A stretch of DNA of 64,000 bases from Synechococcus sp. PROS-7-1 (GCF_014279795.1 NZ_CP047945.1:1880572-1944571); one strand, 5' to 3'. Counted from the stretch's first letter, positions 6,861 through 13,335 are shown. Made by a program: numbers and translations. Notes: generated by a model not told the origin, from the letters alone.

Positions 6861-7273
6861 ACTGCCTTCTAAGCAGTCGGTCGATGGTTCGAATCCATCA
6901 GGGGGCGTACACAAAGGCTCGTCAGGCAGAGGGCTCTTGGTTGTCCCGAGAGCCTTCATTTTGCGCTGTTGGTCTCCCGGCGGTTGTTGAGCCCATTGCG
7001 CTGATGCCAAAGCGCCGTCACCGGGGCAGACCCGAAGAAACTCAAGAGCAGCAGTGGAAGGATTACCGCCGCCGGTGTCGTGGACCGGAATGGTGGGAGA
7101 GATATACAGAGGAGGAGTTACGGCAGATGCAGGAGCGTGGCCGTCAGCTGCGAGAGGGTGGATATGGATCAGTGACGTGGAACGACCTGCTGGGTGAAAG
7201 GTGAGTTGGTCAAGCAATAAAAAACCCCGCTATTGCTGACGTACTACTGTTGCTTAATTGACGAAAATTGTGC
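6861..7273 (+). repeat. 413-bp direct repeat, right copy (contains tRNA-Arg 3' half)
   Basis: Exact duplicate of 3901-4313. The tRNA part (6861-6907) lacks the acceptor 5' strand and D arm, so it is not a functional tRNA. It is the expected form of an att remnant left by integration into the tRNA 3' end. Confidence 0.9.
7004..7204 (+). CDS. 66-aa basic/acidic small protein, copy 2
   Basis: Base-for-base duplicate of the gene at 4044-4244, from MPKRRHRGRPEE to NDLLGER. It again lies directly downstream of a tRNA-Arg 3' end and its terminator. Function unknown; the preserved frame in both copies is expected for a recent duplication and does not by itself prove expression. Confidence 0.6.
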   Translation: MPKRRHRGRPEETQEQQWKDYRRRCRGPEWWERYTEEELRQMQERGRQLREGGYGSVTWNDLLGER

Positions 7274-7319
7274 CAGGTATCGGAAGCCATTTGGGACTGG
7301 TTGAGGGTGGATGTAGAAA

Positions 7320-7346
7320 TAAAAAACCCCTGTGATTGCAGGGGCT
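7320..7346 (-). terminator. terminator of procA 3
   Basis: Minus strand AGCCCCTG-CAATCA-CAGGGG and TTTTTTATT, 86 bases after the stop at 7432. Confidence 0.8.
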
Positions 7347-7431
7347 TGACGAGATCAGGGATACAAAAGGGAGTCAGATGTCGGGTAATTTCAGTAATTA
7401 GCTGGGAGTCTCATTTCCTCTTCATCCGCTC

Positions 7432-7734
7432 TCATGTACGGGTTTCGCCAGCATGGGTTCCGCCATATGGGCTAAATCCCTTGAATGGGTTAGCCACCCA
7501 ACCCAGCCCGACCACACCACGAACCCCATCTTCAGTACCACCAGCCACGCCACCCAGCTCCTCCTCAGAAAGCTCTACCTGAGCCTTCTTCAGCGCTTCA
7601 ACAGAAATCACAAAGCCCGCAGCCTTAGCAATCGAAACTACGGAATCCGCATCCGCAGCTGCATTCAGCTTTTCTTGAAGCCCCGCATCTGCTTGGACGG
7701 CTTTCCAGAAAGCATTGAGATGCTCTTCTGACAT
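7432..7734 (-). CDS. procA: prochlorosin-type precursor with Cys-free core, ProcA 3
   Basis: 100 aa. Leader residues 1-66 (MSEEHLNAFWKAVQADAGLQ ... EELGGVAGG) keep the ProcA pattern and the GG site. The 34-residue core (TEDGVRGVVGLGWVANPFKG, then FSPYGGTHAGETRT) has Thr and Ser but no Cys, so no lanthionine can form within it. It is Gly-rich and the longest core of the set. It could be a dead member, a dehydrated-only peptide, or an active peptide without rings. Upstream class A flank, shared with procA 1. Confidence 0.85.
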   Translation of the reverse strand: MSEEHLNAFWKAVQADAGLQEKLNAAADADSVVSIAKAAGFVISVEALKKAQVELSEEELGGVAGGTEDGVRGVVGLGWVANPFKGFSPYGGTHAGETRT

Positions 7735-7758
7735 CGGGTTTGATCTTCAACAGTCACT

Positions 7759-7767
7759 TCATAGCAA
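7759..7767 (-). promoter_or_regulatory. conserved TTGCTATGA upstream motif, procA 3
   Basis: Same motif and class A context as at 4781: TTGCTATGAAGTGACTGTTG runs towards the start at 7734. Confidence 0.5.
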
Positions 7768-7892
7768 AACGAACAGCATTTGTCTGTTCAACAAAAACCC
7801 CGCCATTGCTGACGCACTACTGTTACTTAATTGACGAAAATTGTGCCAGGTATCGGAAGCCGTTCGGGGCTGGTTGAGGGTGGCTGAAGAAA

Positions 7893-7919
7893 TAAAAAGC
7901 CCCTGTGATTGCAGGGGCT
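7893..7919 (-). terminator. terminator of procA 4
   Basis: Minus strand AGCCCCTG-CAATCA-CAGGGGC followed by TTTTTATT, about 68 bases after the stop at 7987. Confidence 0.8.
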
Positions 7920-7986
7920 CTAGAGGATTAGGATGAGCTAAAGAGGTGTTCCTTAATAATCAAATAATCACAGTTTGGCATCGACA

Positions 7987-8250
7987 TTAATAATCAATTG
8001 AATCCACGACACATAAATTACCTCGGTACACCTTCCAAAAGTACCCAGCCCCACCTCCAGCCACACCTTCCAGCTCCTCTTCTGATACCTCTGCCTGTGA
8101 TTTCTTCAGCTCCTCAGCTGAAATCACAAAACCTGCAGCCTTGGCAATCGTCACGACGGCATCGACATCACCTGCCGCCTTCAACTTCTCCTGAAGCCCT
8201 GCATCAGCCTTGACGGCTTCCAGGAAGGCTTTGAGTTGCTCTTCTGACAT
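7987..8250 (-). CDS. procA: prochlorosin-type lanthipeptide precursor, ProcA 4
   Basis: 87 aa. Leader residues 1-66 (MSEEQLKAFLEAVKADAGLQ ... EELEGVAGG) with the GG site. The 21-residue core is GAGYFWKVYRGNLCVVDSID plus Y. It has one Cys (core position 14) and one Ser (position 18) C-terminal to it, so at most a single small ring formed in the reverse direction (Cys before Ser) is possible. The core is aromatic-rich. Upstream class B. Confidence 0.92.
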   Translation of the reverse strand: MSEEQLKAFLEAVKADAGLQEKLKAAGDVDAVVTIAKAAGFVISAEELKKSQAEVSEEELEGVAGGGAGYFWKVYRGNLCVVDSIDY

Positions 8251-8275
8251 GGGAGGGTGTTGAGCTACAGCCTGG

Positions 8276-8284
8276 TCATAGCAA
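8276..8284 (-). promoter_or_regulatory. conserved TTGCTATGA upstream motif, procA 4
   Basis: Minus-strand TTGCTATGACCAGGCTGTAG leads towards the start at 8250; upstream class B, almost identical to 8707-8715. Confidence 0.5.
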
Positions 8285-8390
8285 CGGTCGGCAGCGGTGT
8301 CTTTATCTAATAAACAAGCCCGCTATGTGTGTGCAATGGTGCCAAGTATTGGAGGCTGATTTATGGGCTTATTGGCGAGGTTGAAGAAGT

Positions 8391-8417
8391 AAAAAGCCCC
8401 TGCGGTTGCAGGGGCTT
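8391..8417 (-). terminator. terminator of procA 5
   Basis: Minus strand AGCCCCTG-CAACCG-CAGGGGC followed by TTTTTACTT, 13 bases after the stop at 8430. The loop differs by two bases from the other four. Confidence 0.8.
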
Positions 8418-8429
8418 TGAGTGTGTAGG

Positions 8430-8681
8430 CTACCTATAACAAGAGGGATCACCAATTGATCCCCCGGGGATCGGAATCGTCCCTCCAGCCACGCCTTCCA
8501 GCTCTTCGTCTGAAAGCTCAGTTGATTGAGCCTTAGTGAATTCATCAGCAGAGATACTAAATCCTGCTGCTTTGGCAATAGCACTAGCAGCATCAGCATC
8601 CGAAGCAGCTTTGAGCTTTTCCTGAAGGCTGGTGTCTGCTTTGACCTTCTCTAGAAACGCTTTGAGTTGCTCTTCTGACAT
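8430..8681 (-). CDS. procA: prochlorosin-type lanthipeptide precursor, ProcA 5
   Basis: 83 aa. Leader residues 1-67 (MSEEQLKAFLEKVKADTSLQ ... EELEGVAGG) with the GG site. The 16-residue core TIPIPGGSIGDPSCYR has one Cys at position 14 and Thr1, Ser8 and Ser13 before it, so a single lanthionine (Ser8-Cys14 or Thr1-Cys14) is the simplest product. Its leader differs most from the rest (ASAIAKAAGFSISADEFTKA). Upstream class B. It ends the procA group on the right. Confidence 0.93.
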   Translation of the reverse strand: MSEEQLKAFLEKVKADTSLQEKLKAASDADAASAIAKAAGFSISADEFTKAQSTELSDEELEGVAGGTIPIPGGSIGDPSCYR

Positions 8682-8706
8682 GAGAGGGCGTTGAGCTACA
8701 GCCTGG

Positions 8707-8715
8707 TCATAGCAA
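8707..8715 (-). promoter_or_regulatory. conserved TTGCTATGA upstream motif, procA 5
   Basis: Minus-strand TTGCTATGACCAGGCTGTAG, class B. The conserved block extends at least from 8684 to 8730 and matches 8253-8300. Confidence 0.5.
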
Positions 8716-8783
8716 CGGTCGGCAGCGGCATCTACAACTCAAACACTCAGGGGCGAGCAACCTTTTCCTCTACCTCGTCTGGG

Positions 8784-8969
8784 TCACAGGCTCACCCCCA
8801 GGTGCCAACCGACCAGCCTGTCTGCCTCCTCGGTCGTGAGGATTGGGTCCAGCCCATCACACATCAGCTCAATCACAGCAGGCTCTCCAAGCCGTTCGAT
8901 TCCTAAAGACAGCCAAGCCTTGAAAGCATTGGAGTCGTTGCCACGAAGCGCTAGGAGCAGCTGCTGCAG
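8784..8969 (-). pseudogene. 5'-truncated copy of the 66-aa repeated family
   Basis: The minus strand reads LQQLLLALRGNDSNAFKAWL, then SLGIERLGEPAVIELMCDGL and DPILTTEEADRLVGWHLGVS, the same family as 6449-6649. The start codon and first 4-5 residues are missing: upstream in frame comes a TGA with no ATG between. It is probably a dead copy left when the procA cassette to its left was inserted or rearranged. Confidence 0.7.
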
Positions 8970-9019
8970 AGGGTTCAGCCATAGCAGTCAACCTTCAAGC
9001 TCCAATTTGGCAAGGATAT

Positions 9020-9445
9020 TCAAGAAGCATCACTGATTGAACCTCGACATTTCCTTTGTTCCCACTGGCTGACGTAAATATCCAGGGAAGTTTCTAATCT
9101 CTCTTGTCGCTCTGCCTCTGTTTCGTTAGCCTTAATGCTGAGCTGAATTCCTCTCTGTTGAATATCATTAAATGATTTCTTGATTGCAGCGCAGTGCAAA
9201 TTTTTTACAGCTCCATCAATCAGACCACGTGGATTAGGAAGGCATCCACTGAGTAGTGCCGCTAATGCGCCGCAGCCAATGAATGCTGTCAACCCTCCCG
9301 CCAAGGTCAGCACAACTTCTGAGGAGGATGATTTTGCAGGAGCAAGTTTGGCAGTGACCGATTTCTTGGCTGCCTCCTTGGCCGCCGTTCGCTCACGGTC
9401 AATCTCCTGCTGGAGCTTGTCAATGTCTGTGCGTGGTTTCTCCAT
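9020..9445 (-). CDS. unrecognised protein with one membrane segment
   Basis: 141 aa. The N-terminal 40 residues are highly charged (MEKPRTDIDKLQQEIDRERT), then comes a hydrophobic segment at about 46-66 (VVLTLAGGLTAFIGCGALAA), then a charged helical C-terminus (KANETEAERQERLETSLDIY) ending near WEQRKCRGS. A signal-anchor-like or coiled-coil membrane protein is likely. Function unknown. The lower-GC coding differs from the core. A fragment resembling the 5' side of the 66-aa repeated family lies just upstream (9450-9500). Confidence 0.6.
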   Translation of the reverse strand: MEKPRTDIDKLQQEIDRERTAAKEAAKKSVTAKLAPAKSSSSEVVLTLAGGLTAFIGCGALAALLSGCLPNPRGLIDGAVKNLHCAAIKKSFNDIQQRGIQLSIKANETEAERQERLETSLDIYVSQWEQRKCRGSISDAS

Positions 9446-9527
9446 TGCTCAATTCTGGCTCCTGAGGGTCATCTGAGTGTCAAGGGTCATTGATCGGGTG
9501 CAATTCCCTGAAGTATTCCTCGCTGCA

Positions 9528-9556
9528 CTAAAAACCCCCGCCATTGCGACGGGGTT
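9528..9556 (-). terminator. terminator of the 9585 gene
   Basis: Minus strand CCCCGTCGCAATGGCGGGG followed by GTTTTTAG, 30 bases after the stop at 9585. The same sequence family (ACCCCGCCATTGC) recurs at 4263, 4817, 5309, 7223, 7795, 11651, 12293 and 12727. Confidence 0.65.
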
Positions 9557-9584
9557 GATACTGTTGAGGTGATGTGATCTGAGG

Positions 9585-10355
9585 TCAGGCCAAGACTGCG
9601 TATTTGTCATCTTGTGCTTGATAGGGTTCCACTCCTTGATTCATCTGACCACCGACCAGATCAGCCCCAGGACCATCTTGTTGCTGAGAGACATCAGTGA
9701 TGACTGAAGCGTTGAGATCAATCGGTGCCAGTGTTTCAGGGGCAGATCCAAACACCCTGTCACGAATAGCGGCACGATTTTGAGTCTCCTGCCCTCCAGC
9801 CTCAAATCCTTCGTCTTCGACCTCGTCAAACCAGCTGAAAATCCCACGTACAGCCCAGCGGATACCACTTTCAGCCAATGAGATGGGTGCCCCAACAGTT
9901 CTACGAATGACATACACAGTGCCGTGCACGGCAGCAGCGCCCACTTTGTTCACCGGGGAGGCATTAGGGTCATGATATTTTTTTTGTGCATCAATTTTGA
10001 GTTTTTCTTCTAAGGTTCCGGTTGGTGACAAAACATGATAGGCAACTTCCTCGACACCCTCTTTGGTCCCCTTATCAAATCCTTCCCTGACTTTTCTTTC
10101 ATAATCTTTTTTAATTTGACTGGAATCCGTATAACCATTAACTGCATCTGGCGCATCTGCAATCAGTCCAACAGGGCCCAGCTTTTTCTTCGTTTCTTTG
10201 ATAACTATTTTCCTAGCGATATTTCTGCTCTCTTTGTTGAAATCTTCTTGCTCATCAAACATCGGGGAGCTTGTTGCTTGTCCTGTGATTGCATCAAAGC
10301 TCTCTGCAGCATCCCAGCGGTGAGAGCGATTCAAAGTGGCTGCTGAAGGTGTCAT
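9585..10355 (-). CDS. unrecognised 256-aa protein
   Basis: Starts MTPSAATLNRSHRWDAAESF. It contains a charged middle (IARKIVIKETKKKLGPVGLI, EGFDKGTKEGVEEVAYHVLS), a weakly hydrophobic stretch AAAVHGTVYVIRRTVGAPIS, and a D/Q-rich C-terminus. Neither a signal peptide nor a known motif is clear. The composition of the first part suggests a secreted or structural protein with a glycine-zipper-like core, but this is not firm. It lies alone on the minus strand with its own terminator. Function unknown. Confidence 0.6.
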   Translation of the reverse strand: MTPSAATLNRSHRWDAAESFDAITGQATSSPMFDEQEDFNKESRNIARKIVIKETKKKLGPVGLIADAPDAVNGYTDSSQIKKDYERKVREGFDKGTKEGVEEVAYHVLSPTGTLEEKLKIDAQKKYHDPNASPVNKVGAAAVHGTVYVIRRTVGAPISLAESGIRWAVRGIFSWFDEVEDEGFEAGGQETQNRAAIRDRVFGSAPETLAPIDLNASVITDVSQQQDGPGADLVGGQMNQGVEPYQAQDDKYAVLA

Positions 10356-10621
10356 GGCTTTAAGGAGTGAATGTTGATGTGGGGGTGTTGCCCCCTCGAC
10401 TCCTTCAAGGTCACAGCCCTTCTGGTGAACCCCACTACACAGCCCTGGTGCAGCGCTGGAACAGTTCTGGTGAAATCCTGGTGAACGGCTCAGATCCCAG
10501 TCACCACAAGCGCTGAAAGCATTCCCCGCTCAAGAGCCTTCTGGTTTGACTCTCGACAAACTGAGTGAACGTGCCAAGCGCCTGTGACCGTTGATCGGAT
10601 GCTCTGTTTGGATCCCTTCTG

Positions 10622-10879
10622 ATGTGGCAACAGAAGCCTGATTACGCCCATCACAAGGAAAAGCACGATGGCGAGGGTTGGCTGGTTAACAGCGACGAGC
10701 AGCTGGTGATCAGGATCAAACCCGACAAGCCCACGCAGCACGCTCAGTTCGTCTTGGTGTCGACCTTCCGATTGCGGCAGCCTTTGGGCAATCCGATCCG
10801 TGAACAGCGAATGCTGCGGCACCTAGGGATCGAGATGTGGCTGCATCTGCAGAAGGTTGGCTGGACGCGATTCGAATGA
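10622..10879 (+). CDS. small protein resembling cyanobacterial DUF1651
   Basis: 85 aa: MWQQKPDYAHHKEKHDGEGW, then LVNSDEQLVIRIKPDKPTQH, ending LHLQKVGWTRFE. The pattern of an early GWL, a middle block of positively charged residues, then W..L...GW near the end resembles DUF1651 proteins of marine Synechococcus; this assignment is from memory of the family pattern. Cytoplasmic, function unknown. Confidence 0.5.
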   Translation: MWQQKPDYAHHKEKHDGEGWLVNSDEQLVIRIKPDKPTQHAQFVLVSTFRLRQPLGNPIREQRMLRHLGIEMWLHLQKVGWTRFE

Positions 10880-10927
10880 GGGCCCATGGGTCCGAAGGGA
10901 GGCATCGGCATAAGTGGGCTTGCGAAA

Positions 10928-10950
10928 GACCCCCCCCCAACTGGGGGACT
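10928..10950 (-). terminator. terminator of the 10980 gene
   Basis: Minus strand CCCCCAGTTGGGGG followed by GGGGTCTTT, 30 bases after the stop at 10980; possibly bidirectional with the DUF1651-like gene. Confidence 0.4.
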
Positions 10951-10979
10951 TTCACCTACATCAACCCAACACACTTCTC

Positions 10980-11354
10980 TCAATAACCTGCATCAAGCAG
11001 TGACTTGTGTGCTGCTTTCCGGGCACGGTCAATACCATTTTTGACAAGGAACGGCGTTGCGGCGATGGCTGTGAGATTGCCTAAAATAGAAAACATCACT
11101 GAAGCTTGTTCATCCTCAATCGCAGCTGCGGGGATTAAGAACACAATCATGATGGCAGTTGAGCCCAGCACATCCACCAGTAAGGGTGTGATGGTGCGAC
11201 GGGTCACTGCGTAATAAAGGCCCACAAAGGGCACCAGATGTGCCCAGGCATAGCCCCAGCCTGTGTCGCGTTGCCTTAACCGAAAGGCGTTCACTTTTTC
11301 TTGCGAGAGCTGTTGAGACATAAGCGCTTCAATGTTGGAGGTGCGTTGATCCAT
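10980..11354 (-). CDS. multi-helix membrane protein, unknown
   Basis: 124 aa from the ATG at 11354 (MDQRTSNIEALMSQQLSQEK). After a polar N-terminus there are hydrophobic segments around WAHLVPFVGLYYAVTRRTIT, PLLVDVLGSTAIMIVFLIPA and SVMFSILGNLTAIAATPFLV, consistent with 3 membrane helices, and a basic tail (RARKAAHKSLLDAGY). It resembles small uncharacterised cyanobacterial membrane proteins. A longer start at 11384 is possible. Confidence 0.65.
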   Translation of the reverse strand: MDQRTSNIEALMSQQLSQEKVNAFRLRQRDTGWGYAWAHLVPFVGLYYAVTRRTITPLLVDVLGSTAIMIVFLIPAAAIEDEQASVMFSILGNLTAIAATPFLVKNGIDRARKAAHKSLLDAGY

Positions 11355-11396
11355 CGATAGGACACCAGTGGAGGTATCGAGCACGACCCAACTGCG

Positions 11397-11597
11397 TTAG
11401 AGGCTGCCCCCCAGGTACCACCCCACCAGCCTATCCGCTTCGTCTGTCGTGAGAATTGGATTCAGCCCATCGAGCATCAGCTGAATAACAGCAGGCTCTC
11501 CAAGCCGTTCGATTCCTAGAGACAGCCAAGCCTTGAAGGCATTGGAGTCGTAGTTACGAAGCGCTAGGAGCAGTTCCTGCAGCAGCGCAATGGTCAT
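11397..11597 (-). CDS. 66-aa acidic small protein, repeated family copy B
   Basis: MTIALLQELLLALRNYDSNA, then FKAWLSLGIERLGEPAVIQL and MLDGLNPILTTDEADRLVGW: about 90% identical to the copy at 6449-6649. The sequence upstream of the ATG is also alike but broken by a stop (MTFDT-stop-MTIA), which supports this start. It is preceded (in transcription) by the CCCCGCCATTGC element at 11648. Function unknown. Confidence 0.65.
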   Translation of the reverse strand: MTIALLQELLLALRNYDSNAFKAWLSLGIERLGEPAVIQLMLDGLNPILTTDEADRLVGWYLGGSL

Positions 11598-11757
11598 CTA
11601 AGTGTCGAAGGTCATGGGTCGGGTGCACCAGCTGAACATTCCCCGATGCACTAAAAACCCCGCCATTGCTGACGGAGTTGGAAAACTGATTTATGAAATC
11701 GATGGCATTCATTAGGCTCCTACTTTATCATTGGAAGATATTCAAGAGCCCGCCTTA

Positions 11758-12231
11758 CTACGGATATTGAATCCCAGGCTCAATCACTTTCATTGGCATC
11801 TCGTCGACTGGTAAAACAAATATATCAACTAACACAGCCGGGTCTTTGCCCAAGTTAACGGCTGACATGGGCGTTGCAGCTGGCATGTAGTAGCAGTCGC
11901 CTGGCCCAAATACATTATCATTCTGTCCTTCAACGAAATCAGTTATCTGCCCAGAAATAACGCAGGTTAATCCTGAGAATTCATGTATATGTATGGGCAC
12001 TCGAGTGCCAGGCAGGCGTGTACCACGAACAGCTAAAATGCGCTTGCCATCAGGCCTAATCTCATCAACTAGTGTCTTGGAATTGACCAGGGGTTTGATT
12101 GTACCAGGAATGGACTTGCCGTTAATTGTCTTAACTGGCTCAATATTGGCGTAGGCTGGAAATGCAATATCGCCGACGACAAACACAGACGCAAACCCAA
12201 GAAGTCCACGCGCAAAAAACAAAGCCTTCAC
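11758..12231 (-). CDS. secreted cupin-domain protein
   Basis: 157 aa with a signal peptide (MKALFFARGLLGFASVFVVG, likely cut near AYA at residue 28). The core shows the cupin pattern: GTRVPIHIHEFSGLTCVISG with metal-type HIH and E, then GQITDFVEGQ, and the second motif FGPGDCYYMPAATPMSAVNL. The second-motif His appears replaced (PxTPMS), so metal binding may be incomplete. Periplasmic role; ligand unknown. A stand-alone gene with lower GC. Confidence 0.8.
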   Translation of the reverse strand: MKALFFARGLLGFASVFVVGDIAFPAYANIEPVKTINGKSIPGTIKPLVNSKTLVDEIRPDGKRILAVRGTRLPGTRVPIHIHEFSGLTCVISGQITDFVEGQNDNVFGPGDCYYMPAATPMSAVNLGKDPAVLVDIFVLPVDEMPMKVIEPGIQYP

Positions 12232-12289
12232 TGTTGTTAAAAATGAAACGTTAATCCATTCAAGGATTGATTGCTTTTACCGAAACATT

Positions 12290-12410
12290 AATTCAAACCC
12301 CGCCACTACTCACGGGGTGATGGTTTTATTGGGAGACCGATAGCGACAACCACGCCCCCCTGCTTTCCTCTTATCGGGTCTTGCATCGCTTGCAGTCAGC
12401 GAAGAACTGC
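12290..12410. repeat. intergenic repeat element, copy 2
   Basis: Diverged copy of 5309-5425 (AACCCCGCC..., GGGAGACCGATAGCGACAAC, CACGCCCCCCTGCTTTCC, CGGGTCTTG). The stretch 12232-12849 (about 600 bases) otherwise shows no supportable gene; it holds this element, a CCCCGCCATTCCGACGGGG hairpin at 12724-12750, and an unconvincing 110-codon plus-strand frame. Confidence 0.5.
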
Positions 12411-12849
12411 GTCAGGCATCCATAGAGAACTGCCACACCATTGTTTTAGGTACTTTTCACTCAACTCTAAGAGTTCTCGCAGCAATTTTGACCAAAATCT
12501 TGTCCAGAGATTGAAATGTCGTGACGAGTGCATTGAAAGGGTTCGACCACACCAAATCCAGCTCAATGACTTTTCCTGGGATGCTGATGCATTGGGCTGC
12601 TGTCAGCATGATTGTTCCATGTCTGGTGGTAATTGGCCTCAGTCAAAAGGCGCATCGTTGGTCTCCCAATGCTTCTGCATTCAAGCTTTGACAAGTCTGA
12701 TGCTTTTATGCAGCACAAACAACACAAACCCCCGCCATTCCGACGGGGTTTCGACTGAAGTAGACATTCTGTTGCGACATTGGCGGAACGAAGAAAAAGC
12801 CTGCGTGATCGTCATGGCTAGATTTTGGGTAACGCCTCCCTGACACCAG

Positions 12850-13284
12850 ATGAGCATCGGCGAGCTAGTCACAATCAAGTTGACCCACCCCTTTATCAAG
12901 GGCATCAATCACTCTGCGATGACGGCTCCCCCTGGCCAGGAAGAAAAAGCCCGCAGCTTTTACTCAGGCTTACTGAAAATGGAGGAAGGGGCCATCCCTG
13001 CCCACCTTGGCAATCTGCAAGGGCAAGTGAAGACAGGGCTCATCTGGTTTGTTTTTAATGACGCCATGATCCATATCGTTTTTGATGAGGCTCATACTCC
13101 GATCCCAGCAGGCCGACACCTCTGCTTCCAAATCAACGACCTGACGGCTCTTCATCAGTCATTAACAACCCATGGACATGTGCCCTTTGGGGAAGAAAAG
13201 CTCTCAGATCGCAAACGCTTCTTTGTGAAAGATCCCTTTGATAACTGCCTGGAGTTCCTTGAATTCCAACAAGCAAAGGCTTGA
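12850..13284 (+). CDS. VOC (glyoxalase/bleomycin-resistance fold) family protein
   Basis: 144 aa. The VOC pattern is seen as INHSAMTAPPGQEEKARSFY with the first His ligand, SGLLKMEEGAIP, a second half with FDEAHTPIPAGRHLCFQIND, and FFVKDPFDNCLEFLEF carrying the usual C-terminal Glu. Family members are metal-dependent isomerases, dioxygenases or resistance proteins; the substrate cannot be told. Cytoplasmic. Stand-alone. Confidence 0.85.
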   Translation: MSIGELVTIKLTHPFIKGINHSAMTAPPGQEEKARSFYSGLLKMEEGAIPAHLGNLQGQVKTGLIWFVFNDAMIHIVFDEAHTPIPAGRHLCFQINDLTALHQSLTTHGHVPFGEEKLSDRKRFFVKDPFDNCLEFLEFQQAKA

Positions 13285-13335
13285 GTTCCATCACCCTGCA
13301 ATCCCTTTCATACGAATGCAAGAGGGAATGTTGAG

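Noticed and set aside
6861-6934. A second tRNA-Arg gene at the right repeat.
   Set aside because: Only the 3' 47 bases are present; the acceptor 5' strand and D arm are missing.
4457-8681. Double-glycine bacteriocin operon with a local ABC peptidase exporter.
   Set aside because: No C39-peptidase or ABC exporter gene is in the window, and the leaders are Nif11/ProcA type, not class IIb bacteriocin leaders.
3948-9000. A complete prophage, suggested by the scaffolding-like domain and tRNA site.
   Set aside because: No terminase, portal, capsid, tail, integrase or polymerase gene is seen.
10377-10398. GGGGGTGTTGCCCCC hairpin as a terminator.
   Set aside because: No T-run on either side, and it lies upstream of, not after, the nearest gene.
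12511-12843. 110-codon plus-strand frame in the gap before the VOC gene.
   Set aside because: No ribosome site, no recognisable motif, composition unlike coding DNA, and it runs through a repeated hairpin.
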